From the NCBI GenBank assembly GCA_902826065.1, contig CADEDM010000013.1, forward strand, positions 1-45,549: 45,549 nt of DNA, given 5' to 3'. This DNA is from an uncultured Acidobacteriota bacterium (GTDB lineage Bacteria > Acidobacteriota > Vicinamibacteria > Vicinamibacterales > UBA2999). A program made the translations under genes and the position numbers. Of this stretch, positions 1 to 8,546 are shown one piece after another. The notes beneath the pieces are model-generated. The model saw only the letters and a program-made list of their open reading frames with translations, had not been told where the DNA came from and searched no databases. The number at the start of each line of letters is the position of its first letter. The stretch's first letter is position 1.

Positions 1-22
1 GATTGACGCATCTGCGACATTC

Positions 23-694
23 GTGCGACAAGACGACGTGCGCCGGACGGATGCGTCTCGTCGCGTCGTCGCCGGTGCCGCGCTCGCGGCACTCGCGATG
101 GTCTGCCCGCACGCGCCGCAGGCAGCGGCGCCGCGGCTCGAGCTCCGGCTCGCGGCGGTCGCGGCGTTGCCCGACGGCGCACAGGCTGCGCTCCAGAACG
201 AGGTGCAACGCCTGTGGCAGCGCGCCGGTATCCGCGTGGAATGGGCCGAGACCGGCAGGCCGGATGACGCAGCCGTGTTTCGCGTCCTCGTGGTCTCCCG
301 AACCATGGCGGCCGGCGACGGCGCGCACACGTGGCCGGTGGCCGAACTCCTGCACGATACGGAGGGCCGGCCCGTCGCCCTCGCCTCGATCGACGCCGCC
401 GAGAAGGTCCTGGCCGTGGCCCACGCGACCGAGGAACCAGCCCGAATGCGCCACCACCGCCTCGGTCTCGTACTCGGACGCGCCGTCGCCCACGAGGTCG
501 GACACCGCCTGCTGGGCACGGCACACGGCGCGCTCGGGTTGATGCGGGCCCGCATCGGCGCGGCCGAGTTCGCGGACCTGCGCGACGGCGGCTTCGAACT
601 CGATCGCGTCACGGCCGCTGCCGCGGTCGCCGCCGTCCCGCCGAGCCGCCCACGGATCGCCGCGCTCGACCGCGACCCCGTACTGCGCCGTTGA
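23..694 (+). CDS. Exported metzincin-like zinc metalloprotease homolog
   Basis: A protein of up to 223 residues. A hydrophobic N-terminal stretch (about residues 14-37) looks like a signal peptide. The key motif is HEVGH at 157-161 followed by G165, H168 and a Met-turn-like GLM at 172-174. This matches the metzincin zinc site (HExxH, then Gly, third His, downstream Met), except that one extra residue separates HExxH from the Gly. The fold and zinc binding are therefore likely and protease activity is inferred. The start is uncertain: GTG at 23 is the first start seen in the window, the frame is open back to base 2, and the true start may lie outside. It ends convergently with the next gene, with a gap of only 4 bases between the stops. 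Confidence 0.65.
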   Translation: MRQDDVRRTDASRRVVAGAALAALAMVCPHAPQAAAPRLELRLAAVAALPDGAQAALQNEVQRLWQRAGIRVEWAETGRPDDAAVFRVLVVSRTMAAGDGAHTWPVAELLHDTEGRPVALASIDAAEKVLAVAHATEEPARMRHHRLGLVLGRAVAHEVGHRLLGTAHGALGLMRARIGAAEFADLRDGGFELDRVTAAAAVAAVPPSRPRIAALDRDPVLRR

Positions 695-698
695 TGCG

Positions 699-1706
699 TC
701 AAGGACGCCCTGGCGTCAGACGGCTCCGGAATGCGCTGAACTCTTCGTACTGGTCGGTCGCGATGAAGTCGACGCCGGCGGCGATGGCGGCGCGCCAGCG
801 CTCGGCCACGGCAGGTGCCGACCCGAAGTTGTAGCTCTCACTCCAGCCCTGGGCGTTCGGGGCATGGCCGTTGAGCGTGTAGAACCGGATCCAGAGACCC
901 TGCGAGTGCGCACGCTGGACGAGGCCGTCGAGGCGGGCGCGGTCGGCCGCGGTCCAGTCGCCGGAGGTGCGCTGGCCGCCCTGCTCCACGACCGCCCAGC
1001 TGAAATTCGTCCAACGGCGGTAGTTCGTCGCACCTGACGTGATGAGCGCGCCGGCCGACGCCGTCGCCGCGGCCTCGGCCCGGGCCTCCGGCGGGAGATC
1101 GTCGCGAGTGGGCGGCGCGGGCACGGTGCCGAACAGGCGCAGCCGCTCGCCGCCGGGCACGGCGTCGTGGAACGCGTGCTCCTGACCCGCGCCGTTCTCG
1201 GTGAGCACCAGGAGCGGTCCCATGCGGAATGGCTGTGGCGCCTCCGCGAGTGTGCGTGGCACCGTCGTCAACCAGCGCTGGTACTTGCCTAAGAGCGCCC
1301 ACACGGCAGCGTGATGCTCCGGCTCGTTGGTCTTGAAGTCGAGGTGCAGCACGAGCCGCGGCCACGCCCGAACGTCTCGCTCGGCGAGCGCGCGATCGAG
1401 CAGCGGCGCGACAGCCAGGAAAAAGTGGTCCTCGAGCGTCGGCTCGATACCGAGAAGCTCGGTCTCGTGTGCGACGACCGATGCGCCCCGCGCGCGATCC
1501 CACACCAGATCCTGCTCGATCGCGACCGTGCCGCGGCCGGCCGCCAGCGCTCGTGACAGACGGTCGGGGCCCACACCGCGATCGGGATAGCAGTTGTGCG
1601 CGTGCAGCCAGACGCTGATCGGCGCCGGGCCGTCGGAGCGTCCGTCGACCGCGATCGCCGACGCCATCATCACCGCCACGCAGACGAGTGCTTCGAGCCA
1701 GCGCAT
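699..1706 (-). CDS. Exported PI-PLC/GDPD-like phosphodiesterase
   Basis: A 335-residue protein with a signal peptide at about 1-22. The start of the mature domain carries HAHNCYPD (35-42), then IEQDL (63-67) and VVAHE (77-81). That His, Glu-x-Asp, His order is the metal and catalytic arrangement of the PI-PLC-like/glycerophosphodiester phosphodiesterase TIM barrel. Late in the protein, FIATDQYEEF resembles the usual C-terminal strand of this fold. The substrate cannot be read from the sequence; phospholipid head groups or glycerophosphodiesters are likely. It is divergent from the TonB receptor gene, with a shared 137-base intergenic region, and convergent with the metzincin-like gene. I take it as one member of a phosphoester-handling block reaching to about 12000. 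Confidence 0.75.
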   Translation of the reverse strand: MRWLEALVCVAVMMASAIAVDGRSDGPAPISVWLHAHNCYPDRGVGPDRLSRALAAGRGTVAIEQDLVWDRARGASVVAHETELLGIEPTLEDHFFLAVAPLLDRALAERDVRAWPRLVLHLDFKTNEPEHHAAVWALLGKYQRWLTTVPRTLAEAPQPFRMGPLLVLTENGAGQEHAFHDAVPGGERLRLFGTVPAPPTRDDLPPEARAEAAATASAGALITSGATNYRRWTNFSWAVVEQGGQRTSGDWTAADRARLDGLVQRAHSQGLWIRFYTLNGHAPNAQGWSESYNFGSAPAVAERWRAAIAAGVDFIATDQYEEFSAFRSRLTPGRP

Positions 1707-1727
1707 GCTCCACGAGTAGCAGGCGCG

Positions 1728-1739
1728 CGTGACGTCACG
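1728..1739. promoter_or_regulatory. 12-bp perfect palindrome in a divergent promoter region
   Basis: CGTGACGTCACG is a perfect palindrome lying between the divergent PLC-like gene (start 1706) and the TonB receptor gene (start 1844). A dimeric regulator site is plausible here. No recognised Pho box (repeats of CTGTCAT type) is visible in this region, so the regulator is unknown. Confidence 0.4.
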
Positions 1740-1843
1740 ACGACGGGAGTCCGTGTCGCGACAACGTTACGCACGCTTCTCTGGTCCGTCGCGGACGCGT
1801 CGCAGGATGACGATCTCGTTCGCTATCCGACGGAGTGTTCGCC

Positions 1844-4702
1844 ATGCCACGCCTGCTTCCGATGCTGCTCCTCCTGCTGCTGCACGCCTTCAGCGCCGCC
1901 GCGCGCGCGCAGAGCAACGCCACCGACAGCGCCCTCGATGGTTTCGTCCGCGACCCCAGCGGCGCCAGTGTGCCTTCCGCACACGTGATCGCCTTGAACA
2001 TGGACACCAACCTGGTGCGCGAGACCACCGCCAACCAGGAGGGCTACTTCCGCTTTCCGCTGCTGCAGGTCGGCGAGTACCAGCTGCTCGTGAGCGCGCC
2101 TGGCTTCGCCGACTACCAGCGTCTCGGCATCCGGCTCAGTGTCGGCACGCAGGCGCGTGTCGATGTGCCCCTGAGCGTCGGCGGCACGACGGAGACGGTG
2201 CAGGTCACGGCCGACGCCTCGATGGTGCTCGCCGGACAAGGCGCGTCGGGTGAAGTGCTCAGCGAAGAGGCGGTGCGCACGTTGCCGATCACCTCGCGCA
2301 ACGTCTACAACTTCCACCTGATCGGCCCGGGCGTGAAGGGGCTGCCCAGCACCGGGTTCGGCACCACGCAGTTCCTGGTCGGCGGCCACAACCGCATGGC
2401 CTGGTCGATGGATGGTCTCGACAACTCGCAGCGCCGCACCAACCGGCAGATCCGGCTGGTGATCAGCACGCCGGAGAACGTCGAGGAGATGCAGGTGCTC
2501 ACGGGCGCCTACTCCGCCGAGTTCGGCCGGGCGGCCGGCGGCGTGATCAACGTCATCAGCCGTTCGGGCACCAACGCCTATCACGGCGGCGCGATGTCGC
2601 TGTTCCGGCCCAACGACTGGTCGGCGCGTCCGCCGCTCGCCACGGTGAAGCCCGAACAGAAGTGGTGGATGGTGCAGGGCAACGCCGGCGGACCGATTCT
2701 GCGCGACCGCGCGTTCTTCTTCGCCAACTACGAGTACAACCCGCTCAAGGCGCCCCAGCCGGTCACCATCAACGCCGCCGCCGCGGCGGCCATCGGCCTC
2801 CCGGCCGAGGATCTCGGCAACTCGCCCTTCGGCGAGACGTTCCACACGCCCAGCCTCAAGGTGAACTACCGCGCCGGCGATCGCCACAGCGGCTTCCTGC
2901 GCTGGACGCGCTTCACCAACGACCAGCCCGGCGCCGGTGGCGGCCTGACGACTCCCAGCCGCAGCGTGTCGTTCAAGGACCGGATGTTCGGCCTGGGTGC
3001 CCAGCTCGCGACCACGTTCGGCCCCGGCCTGCTGAACGAACTGCGCACCGGCTTCAACCGCCGGTCGGAGGAACGGGCCCCGTACGTGGAGGGCGCGGCC
3101 AACGGTGCGCACATCAACATCACGAGCGTCGCGAACTTCGGCGTCAATCCGCTGGCCGGGTCGGCCAGTGTCGAAGCCAGCTTCCAGGTGATCGACAACC
3201 TCACCTGGACGCGCGGCCGGCACTCGTTCAAGACCGGCATCGACTACCAGTCGACGAACTTCGACGTCACCAGCGCGCAGGCGCGCGTGTTCACGTTCTC
3301 GGGCCTGACGGCCGCCGGCGGACGCGCCGCCGTGACACCGCTCGACCAGTACCTCAACACGGTGGCCGGCCGCCTCGACCCGGCCACGGGACGGCCGTTC
3401 ACCTACACGCAGCTGCAGCAGGAACTGGGCGAGCCCACGGTGGGCCTGCGCTTCCACTACCTGAACCTGTTCCTGCAGGACGAGGTGCGGCTCCGCGACA
3501 ACCGGACGCTCAGCCCCGGCGTCCGCTACGAGCTGCAGCGCAACCCGGTCCTCGACGCTCAGGCGCCCTATCCGCTGTCGCGGCAAGTGGTCGACGACAC
3601 CAACAACATCGCGCCGCGGCTCGGACTGACGTGGCGTCCCGGCGGCAGCGACCGCACGGCGGTGCGTGCCGGTTACGGGATGTTCTACGACACGACCAGC
3701 CTCGGACTGATCGTGACCGGCGCCCAGATCAACGGCCGCCGGCTGCTCAGCTACGTGGTGCCCGGCACCGACGCGCGAGCGCCGCAGTATCCGAACCTGC
3801 TCGCCACTGCCGACGCCGCCTTCACCACGCCGCCGAGCATCACGGTGTTCGCCGACGACTTCGAGACGATGTTCGCGCATCAGGCGAGCCTCACGGTGGA
3901 GCGGCAACTCACCGACTCGCTGCTCGCAGCCGTGGGCTACAGCTACTGGGGCCACCGCGACACGCCCTACGCGCGCGACGTCAACCTCGGCCCGCTGACC
4001 GGCACGCTGGCAGACGGTCGTCCGGTCTATTCGGGCTCCGCGAACCGCCCGAATTCCTCGTTCCGTGCCATCAACGTCGTCGAGAGCCGCGGCCGCGGGT
4101 CGTATCACGGCTTCGACGTGACGCTGCGCCAGCGGCTCGCCCACGGCCTGCAGTTGAGCGGCTCGTATGCCTGGTCGAAGGCGAAGAGCATCGGCGACAT
4201 GGAAGGCGGCGCCCTCATGGATCCGAGCGACCCCGAGCGTGACTGGGGCCCGAGTCCCGGCGATCTGCGCCACAACGTCAGCGCGCAGGCGTCGTACGCG
4301 CCCGAGATCGAGCGCGGGCCGATGCGGTGGCTGACCGGCTTCCAGCTCTCGACGCTGGTCTTCTACAACAGCGGCTTCCCGGTGAACGCCACCGCCGGCA
4401 CCGATCTCAACAACGACCTCCAGCTCAACGATCGCGCGGCATTTCGCGGTCGAAACGCGTTCGTCGGTCCCAAGTACTTCCAGGTGGACCTGCGGTTGTC
4501 ACGTCGCGTCCGGCTGGCGTCGCTCGGCTCCGTCGAGCTGCTGGTCGAATCCGAGAACCTCCTCAACCGGCTGAACGCGTCGTGCTCCATCGCCGGCTGC
4601 ACGAGCGCGGTCGTCAATCGCGACGGCGCCGCCGACTTCGGACGGGTCACCGCCACCCGCCCGGGCCGCTACGTGCAGTTCGGCGCGCGCGTGCTGTTCT
4701 AG
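1844..4702 (+). CDS. TonB-dependent outer-membrane receptor, Oar/CarbopepD type
   Basis: A 952-residue protein. A signal peptide (about 1-23, ending ARA) is followed by a carboxypeptidase-regulatory-like beta domain (about 28-110, with GFVRDPSGASVP and GYFRFPLLQVGEYQLLVSAPGF), then a plug region (about 130-240, including VEEMQVLTGAYSAEFGRAAGGVINVISRSG) and a long beta barrel ending in Phe. This layout is typical of the large Acidobacteriota family of TonB receptors. The ATG at 1844 is preferred over the in-frame GTG at 1835 because GGAG at 1832-1835 sits 8 bases before it. The ligand is not known. The next gene starts 11 bases after the stop and encodes a phospholipase/nuclease-type enzyme, so an organic phosphate or phospholipid product is a reasonable guess. 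Confidence 0.9.
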   Translation: MPRLLPMLLLLLLHAFSAAARAQSNATDSALDGFVRDPSGASVPSAHVIALNMDTNLVRETTANQEGYFRFPLLQVGEYQLLVSAPGFADYQRLGIRLSVGTQARVDVPLSVGGTTETVQVTADASMVLAGQGASGEVLSEEAVRTLPITSRNVYNFHLIGPGVKGLPSTGFGTTQFLVGGHNRMAWSMDGLDNSQRRTNRQIRLVISTPENVEEMQVLTGAYSAEFGRAAGGVINVISRSGTNAYHGGAMSLFRPNDWSARPPLATVKPEQKWWMVQGNAGGPILRDRAFFFANYEYNPLKAPQPVTINAAAAAAIGLPAEDLGNSPFGETFHTPSLKVNYRAGDRHSGFLRWTRFTNDQPGAGGGLTTPSRSVSFKDRMFGLGAQLATTFGPGLLNELRTGFNRRSEERAPYVEGAANGAHINITSVANFGVNPLAGSASVEASFQVIDNLTWTRGRHSFKTGIDYQSTNFDVTSAQARVFTFSGLTAAGGRAAVTPLDQYLNTVAGRLDPATGRPFTYTQLQQELGEPTVGLRFHYLNLFLQDEVRLRDNRTLSPGVRYELQRNPVLDAQAPYPLSRQVVDDTNNIAPRLGLTWRPGGSDRTAVRAGYGMFYDTTSLGLIVTGAQINGRRLLSYVVPGTDARAPQYPNLLATADAAFTTPPSITVFADDFETMFAHQASLTVERQLTDSLLAAVGYSYWGHRDTPYARDVNLGPLTGTLADGRPVYSGSANRPNSSFRAINVVESRGRGSYHGFDVTLRQRLAHGLQLSGSYAWSKAKSIGDMEGGALMDPSDPERDWGPSPGDLRHNVSAQASYAPEIERGPMRWLTGFQLSTLVFYNSGFPVNATAGTDLNNDLQLNDRAAFRGRNAFVGPKYFQVDLRLSRRVRLASLGSVELLVESENLLNRLNASCSIAGCTSAVVNRDGAADFGRVTATRPGRYVQFGARVLF

Positions 4703-4713
4703 GAGACGCGATC

Positions 4714-6948
4714 ATGCGACGCCTGCTCGCCGCCTCGCTGATTCTCGTCGCCGCGTTGTGGCTCACGGATGTCCCGGGCGTCGCCTGGGGCGTCCGCGCC
4801 CACACGTGGATCAACCGCGTCGCGGTGCAGACGCTGCCTGACGATGGCCCGACGTTCCTCAAGGCCCACGAGGACTGGATCGCCTATCTCTCGGTGATTC
4901 CCGACGCGTGGCGACGGCCGTCGGAGCCGTTCCTGAAGATGCTCGAGGACCCGAACCACGGCTGGTTCAAGGAGCAGTTCGCCTTCATGACCGAGATCCC
5001 GCGGTCGCGCTACGCCTTCGTGCTCAAGTTGTACGACGAGCAGCGGCGGCTGGCCGCGGCCGGCGATCCGGCGGCGTCGCTGACGAACGTCCGCTGGACC
5101 GGCACGATGGCGTTCGCGGCGGTCGAGGGCTACGAGCGCATGGTCACGGGCATGCGCACGTTCCGCGATCTGCAGAAGCGCGGCGAGTCCACGCACTTCG
5201 CCGAGCTCGAAGTGGCCTACGCGATGGGGTGGACGGGCCACTACACCGCCGACGGCGCGCAGCCACTCCACGACACCGTGCACCACGACGGCTGGCAGGG
5301 CACGAACCCGCAGGGCTACACCACCAACCCGCGCGTGCACGGGGTGTTCGAAACGCAGTTCGTCGACCTGATGAAGCTCGAGGGTCGCGACATCGCCCCC
5401 AGTGTCGGGGCGCCGCGAGCGCTGGCCGACCCGTTCACGGCCATCCTCGAGCACCTCGACGAGGCCGGCCGCCACACCGACCTCGTCTACCGTCTGGAGA
5501 AGGCCGGTGCCTTGAAGGACCCGGCCAACGCCGAGGCGCGGGCCCTCGTGATCCAGCAGACGGCGCGCGGCGCGGCCCTGCTGCGCGACCTGGCCTACAC
5601 GGCGTGGATTCGCAGCGGTGAGCCTCCGGTGAACGACCCGGGCGGCAATCCCATCGTGCCGGCGCACCCGCGCTACGACCCGACCACCGGCAGCGCCCCG
5701 GCGCACACCGCACCGCTGCCGGGACGGTCCGCGTCGCCGAATGGCGACGACAGCGCGGCGGCCGCGCACTGGCGCCCGATCGCGTTCTCGGACCCGCTCG
5801 TCGGGAAGAACTTCTACCTGCTCGACGCCATCGCCCGGACGCCGGCGGTGCGCGCGAAAATCGAGCAGTCGCCGGCGTTGAAGCTACTTCGTGACGCCCG
5901 CGTGAAGGCGCTCACCCTGGCGGCCGACACCTGCCGCCTCGACAGCGCGTGCGTCGCGTCGGCGTTGTCATGGACCGCGGTCGACGTGACGGCCGCGGCG
6001 ACCGCGCTCACGGCGCTCGCCGACGTCGACCCTGACGTCCGCGCGTTCGTGACGCGCGACCTGCGGACGTCGGGGACGCTCCAGGCCTACGCGAGCGAGA
6101 GCGACGGTGCCCTCCTCGCAAGCGCATGGCGCGAGACGGCCGCCGGCCTCAACCGCATCATCGACGTCTACGCTGTGGGCACGAAGCCGCTCTACCCGGC
6201 CATCGACGCGGTCTCGTACGACGCCGCGTCGGAGTCGTACCGTCGGCTGATCGGCATCCTGGTGACGGTGCTGCAAGAGCAGCGCGAGTCGCTATCGACG
6301 TTCTATGCGCCGACGCTCGGCTTCGCCCGCCGGTTGCTCGACGCCAACCGGCGCGACGAGGCGGCACGCTTCGAGCCGTTGCACCAGGGCGAGAACGCCG
6401 CGGCCGTCCGTCGTGTGGCGCAGGTGCGGTGGGCCGCCCACCCGTATGCGGCGATCGTGGTGCCGGGCGCCGGCCCCGATCGTCCGGACGTGGCGCTGGA
6501 CCCGTGGGCGAAGATGCGTCTCGAGCTCGCGGTGGCCCGCTTCCGCGCTGGCCTGGCGCCGTTCCTCATCGTCTCGGGCGGTTACGTGCACCCGAACCAG
6601 ACGCCGTTCAACGAGGCGCTGGAGATGAAGCGCGCCCTGGTCCGCGACTTCGGGGTGGCCCCGGAGGCGATCATCATTGACCCGCACGCGCGGCACACGA
6701 CGACCAACCTGCGCAACGCGGCGCGGCTGGCGCTGCGCTACGGCCTGCCGGCTGGCGCGCCCCTGCTCATCACCACCGACCAGGGTCAGAGCGCCTACAT
6801 CGGCGGGCAGGAGTTCCACGATCGCTGCCTGCGTGAGATGGGTCACCTGCCCGGCACGTTGGGGAAGCGCGTCTCGCCGTACGATCTCGAGTTCACGCCG
6901 TCGGAGCGCGCCCTGCACGCCGACGCGCGCGATCCACTCGACCCGTAG
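4714..6948 (+). CDS. Zn phospholipase C/P1-nuclease domain fused to a YdcF-like domain
   Basis: A 744-residue protein. The RBS AGGAGA overlaps the receptor's stop codon and sits 7 bases before the ATG. The predicted signal peptide ends VAWG, so cleavage after A24 would leave Trp25 as residue 1 and His30 as residue 6. This matches the W1...H6 zinc ligands of S1/P1 nucleases and Bacillus phospholipase C. Further likely ligands are D64, H176, D180 and H186 (GHYTADGAQPLHD), and H209 with E213. The second half (about 360-744) looks like a long-form ElyC/SanA/YdcF protein (DUF218): AIVVPGAG at 580-587, SGG at 621-623, TTTNLRNA at 662-669. The zinc-enzyme fold is clear; substrate and YdcF role are unknown. 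Both domains should lie outside the cytoplasm. Confidence 0.85.
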   Translation: MRRLLAASLILVAALWLTDVPGVAWGVRAHTWINRVAVQTLPDDGPTFLKAHEDWIAYLSVIPDAWRRPSEPFLKMLEDPNHGWFKEQFAFMTEIPRSRYAFVLKLYDEQRRLAAAGDPAASLTNVRWTGTMAFAAVEGYERMVTGMRTFRDLQKRGESTHFAELEVAYAMGWTGHYTADGAQPLHDTVHHDGWQGTNPQGYTTNPRVHGVFETQFVDLMKLEGRDIAPSVGAPRALADPFTAILEHLDEAGRHTDLVYRLEKAGALKDPANAEARALVIQQTARGAALLRDLAYTAWIRSGEPPVNDPGGNPIVPAHPRYDPTTGSAPAHTAPLPGRSASPNGDDSAAAAHWRPIAFSDPLVGKNFYLLDAIARTPAVRAKIEQSPALKLLRDARVKALTLAADTCRLDSACVASALSWTAVDVTAAATALTALADVDPDVRAFVTRDLRTSGTLQAYASESDGALLASAWRETAAGLNRIIDVYAVGTKPLYPAIDAVSYDAASESYRRLIGILVTVLQEQRESLSTFYAPTLGFARRLLDANRRDEAARFEPLHQGENAAAVRRVAQVRWAAHPYAAIVVPGAGPDRPDVALDPWAKMRLELAVARFRAGLAPFLIVSGGYVHPNQTPFNEALEMKRALVRDFGVAPEAIIIDPHARHTTTNLRNAARLALRYGLPAGAPLLITTDQGQSAYIGGQEFHDRCLREMGHLPGTLGKRVSPYDLEFTPSERALHADARDPLDP

Positions 6949-7057
6949 CCGCCGCGGCGTTGTGGCGCGGCCGTCGCGGCATGCTGACGTCGCCGCTGCC
7001 GCAGGGCCGTCGCACGATCGTCGCCGGCACGCCATATCGCTCTCCCAAGATCGCCGC

Positions 7058-8416
7058 ATGCTCGTCGAGCCCCGCCGCACGTTTCTCGCGCGCGCTGCCG
7101 TCGCCGGCGCCGCGGTCACACACCCGCTGCGGGCTTTGCACGCGGCGGCCCGGCGCGACGACGTGCCGACCGAGAAACCGGGCTACGGCGCGTTGCGGCC
7201 GGTAGCCGATGAGACCACCGGCTTGCCGTTGCTGCTGCTGCCCGAGGGGTTTCGCTACCTGACGTTCGGCTGGACCGGCGAGGTGCTCGACGACGGCTGT
7301 GTCACACCCGACGGGCACGACGGCATGGCGGCTTTCGGCGGCGACGATGGCCTGGTGCACCTGGTCCGCAATCACGAGATCGAGGTGCGACCTGCCTTTC
7401 ACGCCGCCCATGTCTTCGACCCGAGCGCCGGCGGCGGTACCACCATCACCACGTTCGACCCCGAGGCGGCTTGCGTCGTGGGCACGCGGGCCAGTCTGGC
7501 GGGCACGCTGCGCAACTGCGCCGGCGGCGCGACGCCGTGGGGCACGTGGCTGACGTGCGAGGAGTCGGTGCTGAGCCCGGCCGACGAACCCACGCTGACG
7601 CAGTCGCACGGCTACGTTTTCGAGGTGCCTGTCAACGGCGCGCCGTCGCTGCTGCCGCTCACGGCGATGGGCCGCTTCGTGCACGAGGCCGTGGCGGTCG
7701 ACCCGGCGACCGGCGTGGTCTACGAGACGGAAGACGCGAATCGGGCCGGCCTGTATCGGTTCGTGCCGACAACTGCGGGCCGGCTCTCGGACGGTGGCCG
7801 CCTGCAGATGCTCGCCGTGCGCGGACGGCCGAAGGCCGACCTACGCCGCGGACAGCTGGCTCACGTGCCGATGGGCATCTACTGGGTGGACATCGAGTCG
7901 CCCGACGTGGCGGCGCCGGGACGCGGCGCCGTGCCGACCGTATTCGAACAGGGCCGGCGGGCCGGTGGCGCGACGTTCGCACGACTCGAGGGCGCCTGCC
8001 ACGCCGATGGCCGCATCTACGTCACGAGCACGAGCGGCGGAGACGAGCGAATGGGCCAGGTCTGGGAGCTGCGCCCGAGCGACGACGAGCTGCGGCTCGT
8101 CTACGAGTCACCGGGCCGGCACGTGCTGAACATGCCCGACAACCTCACCGTGAGTCCGCGCGGCGGCCTCGTGCTGTGCGAGGACGGCACCGCGAATCCA
8201 TCCGTCCACGTCCTCACCAGGGAAGGCCGCCTGGCGCGGTTCGCGCGCAACAACGTGATGCTGGCGGGCGAGGTGCAGGGCCTGCGCGGCGACTTCCGCG
8301 CCAGCGAGTTCGCAGGCGCGACGTTCAGTTCCGACGGCCGCTGGCTGTTCCTCAACGTGCAGCGGCCTGGCTTCACGGTCGCCATCACCGGTCCCTGGGA
8401 TCAGGGTCCGATCTAG
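7058..8416 (+). CDS. PhoX-like (DUF839) alkaline phosphatase, Tat-exported
   Basis: A 452-residue protein. The N-terminus has twin arginines (RRTFLARAAVAGAA, from residue 6), indicating Tat export, as is usual for PhoX. The body has the DUF839/PhoX pattern: DGHDGMAAFGG, RNHEI, CAGGATPWGTWLTCEE, GRFVHEAVAVDP, YETEDANRAGLYRFVP and MPDNLTVSPRGGLVLCEDG. The Cys in the CxGGATPWGTWLTCEE region and the nearby acidic residues correspond to the Fe/Ca cofactor site known in PhoX. It is shorter than classical PhoX proteins (about 600 residues), so the phosphomonoesterase assignment is by family only. ATG 7058 is chosen because it places the Tat motif at the N-terminus. It follows the PLC-YdcF gene by 109 bases on the same strand. 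Confidence 0.85.
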   Translation: MLVEPRRTFLARAAVAGAAVTHPLRALHAAARRDDVPTEKPGYGALRPVADETTGLPLLLLPEGFRYLTFGWTGEVLDDGCVTPDGHDGMAAFGGDDGLVHLVRNHEIEVRPAFHAAHVFDPSAGGGTTITTFDPEAACVVGTRASLAGTLRNCAGGATPWGTWLTCEESVLSPADEPTLTQSHGYVFEVPVNGAPSLLPLTAMGRFVHEAVAVDPATGVVYETEDANRAGLYRFVPTTAGRLSDGGRLQMLAVRGRPKADLRRGQLAHVPMGIYWVDIESPDVAAPGRGAVPTVFEQGRRAGGATFARLEGACHADGRIYVTSTSGGDERMGQVWELRPSDDELRLVYESPGRHVLNMPDNLTVSPRGGLVLCEDGTANPSVHVLTREGRLARFARNNVMLAGEVQGLRGDFRASEFAGATFSSDGRWLFLNVQRPGFTVAITGPWDQGPI

Positions 8417-8456
8417 GCCACAGTCGCGGACGGCGACGCGCGCTCTGCTGCTGGCG

Positions 8457-8546
8457 GCCCAGGCAGGGGTCGATGGCCGGAGCGGCGTCGCCGGCCGCGT
8501 GCCGCCGGCCGGGAACGACGGCTGATCAGGCCGCCCCTGCCTGGGC
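8457..8546. terminator. Long inverted repeat between convergent PhoX and HAD genes
   Basis: GCCCAGGCAGGGG at 8457-8469 is exactly complementary to CCCCTGCCTGGGC at 8534-8546. The 64 bases between contain further GC-rich arms (GGCCGG/CCGGCC). The right arm lies inside the last codons of the HAD gene. The position between two convergent stops suggests a bidirectional termination structure, but there is no clear T-run. Confidence 0.4.

Noticed and set aside
1707..1843. Pho box controlling the phosphoester block
   Set aside because: No repeat resembling CTGTCAT was found here or in the other intergenic regions up to 12262.
1823..4273. Open frame of 816 codons antisense to the TonB receptor gene
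   Set aside because: High GC makes long antisense frames common. Its translation is His/Arg/Val/Ala-rich with no family motif, while the plus strand encodes a clear receptor.
4327..4713. Upstream extension of the PLC-YdcF frame inside the receptor gene
   Set aside because: It would overlap the receptor's barrel; the start at 4714 has a strong RBS and a proper signal peptide.
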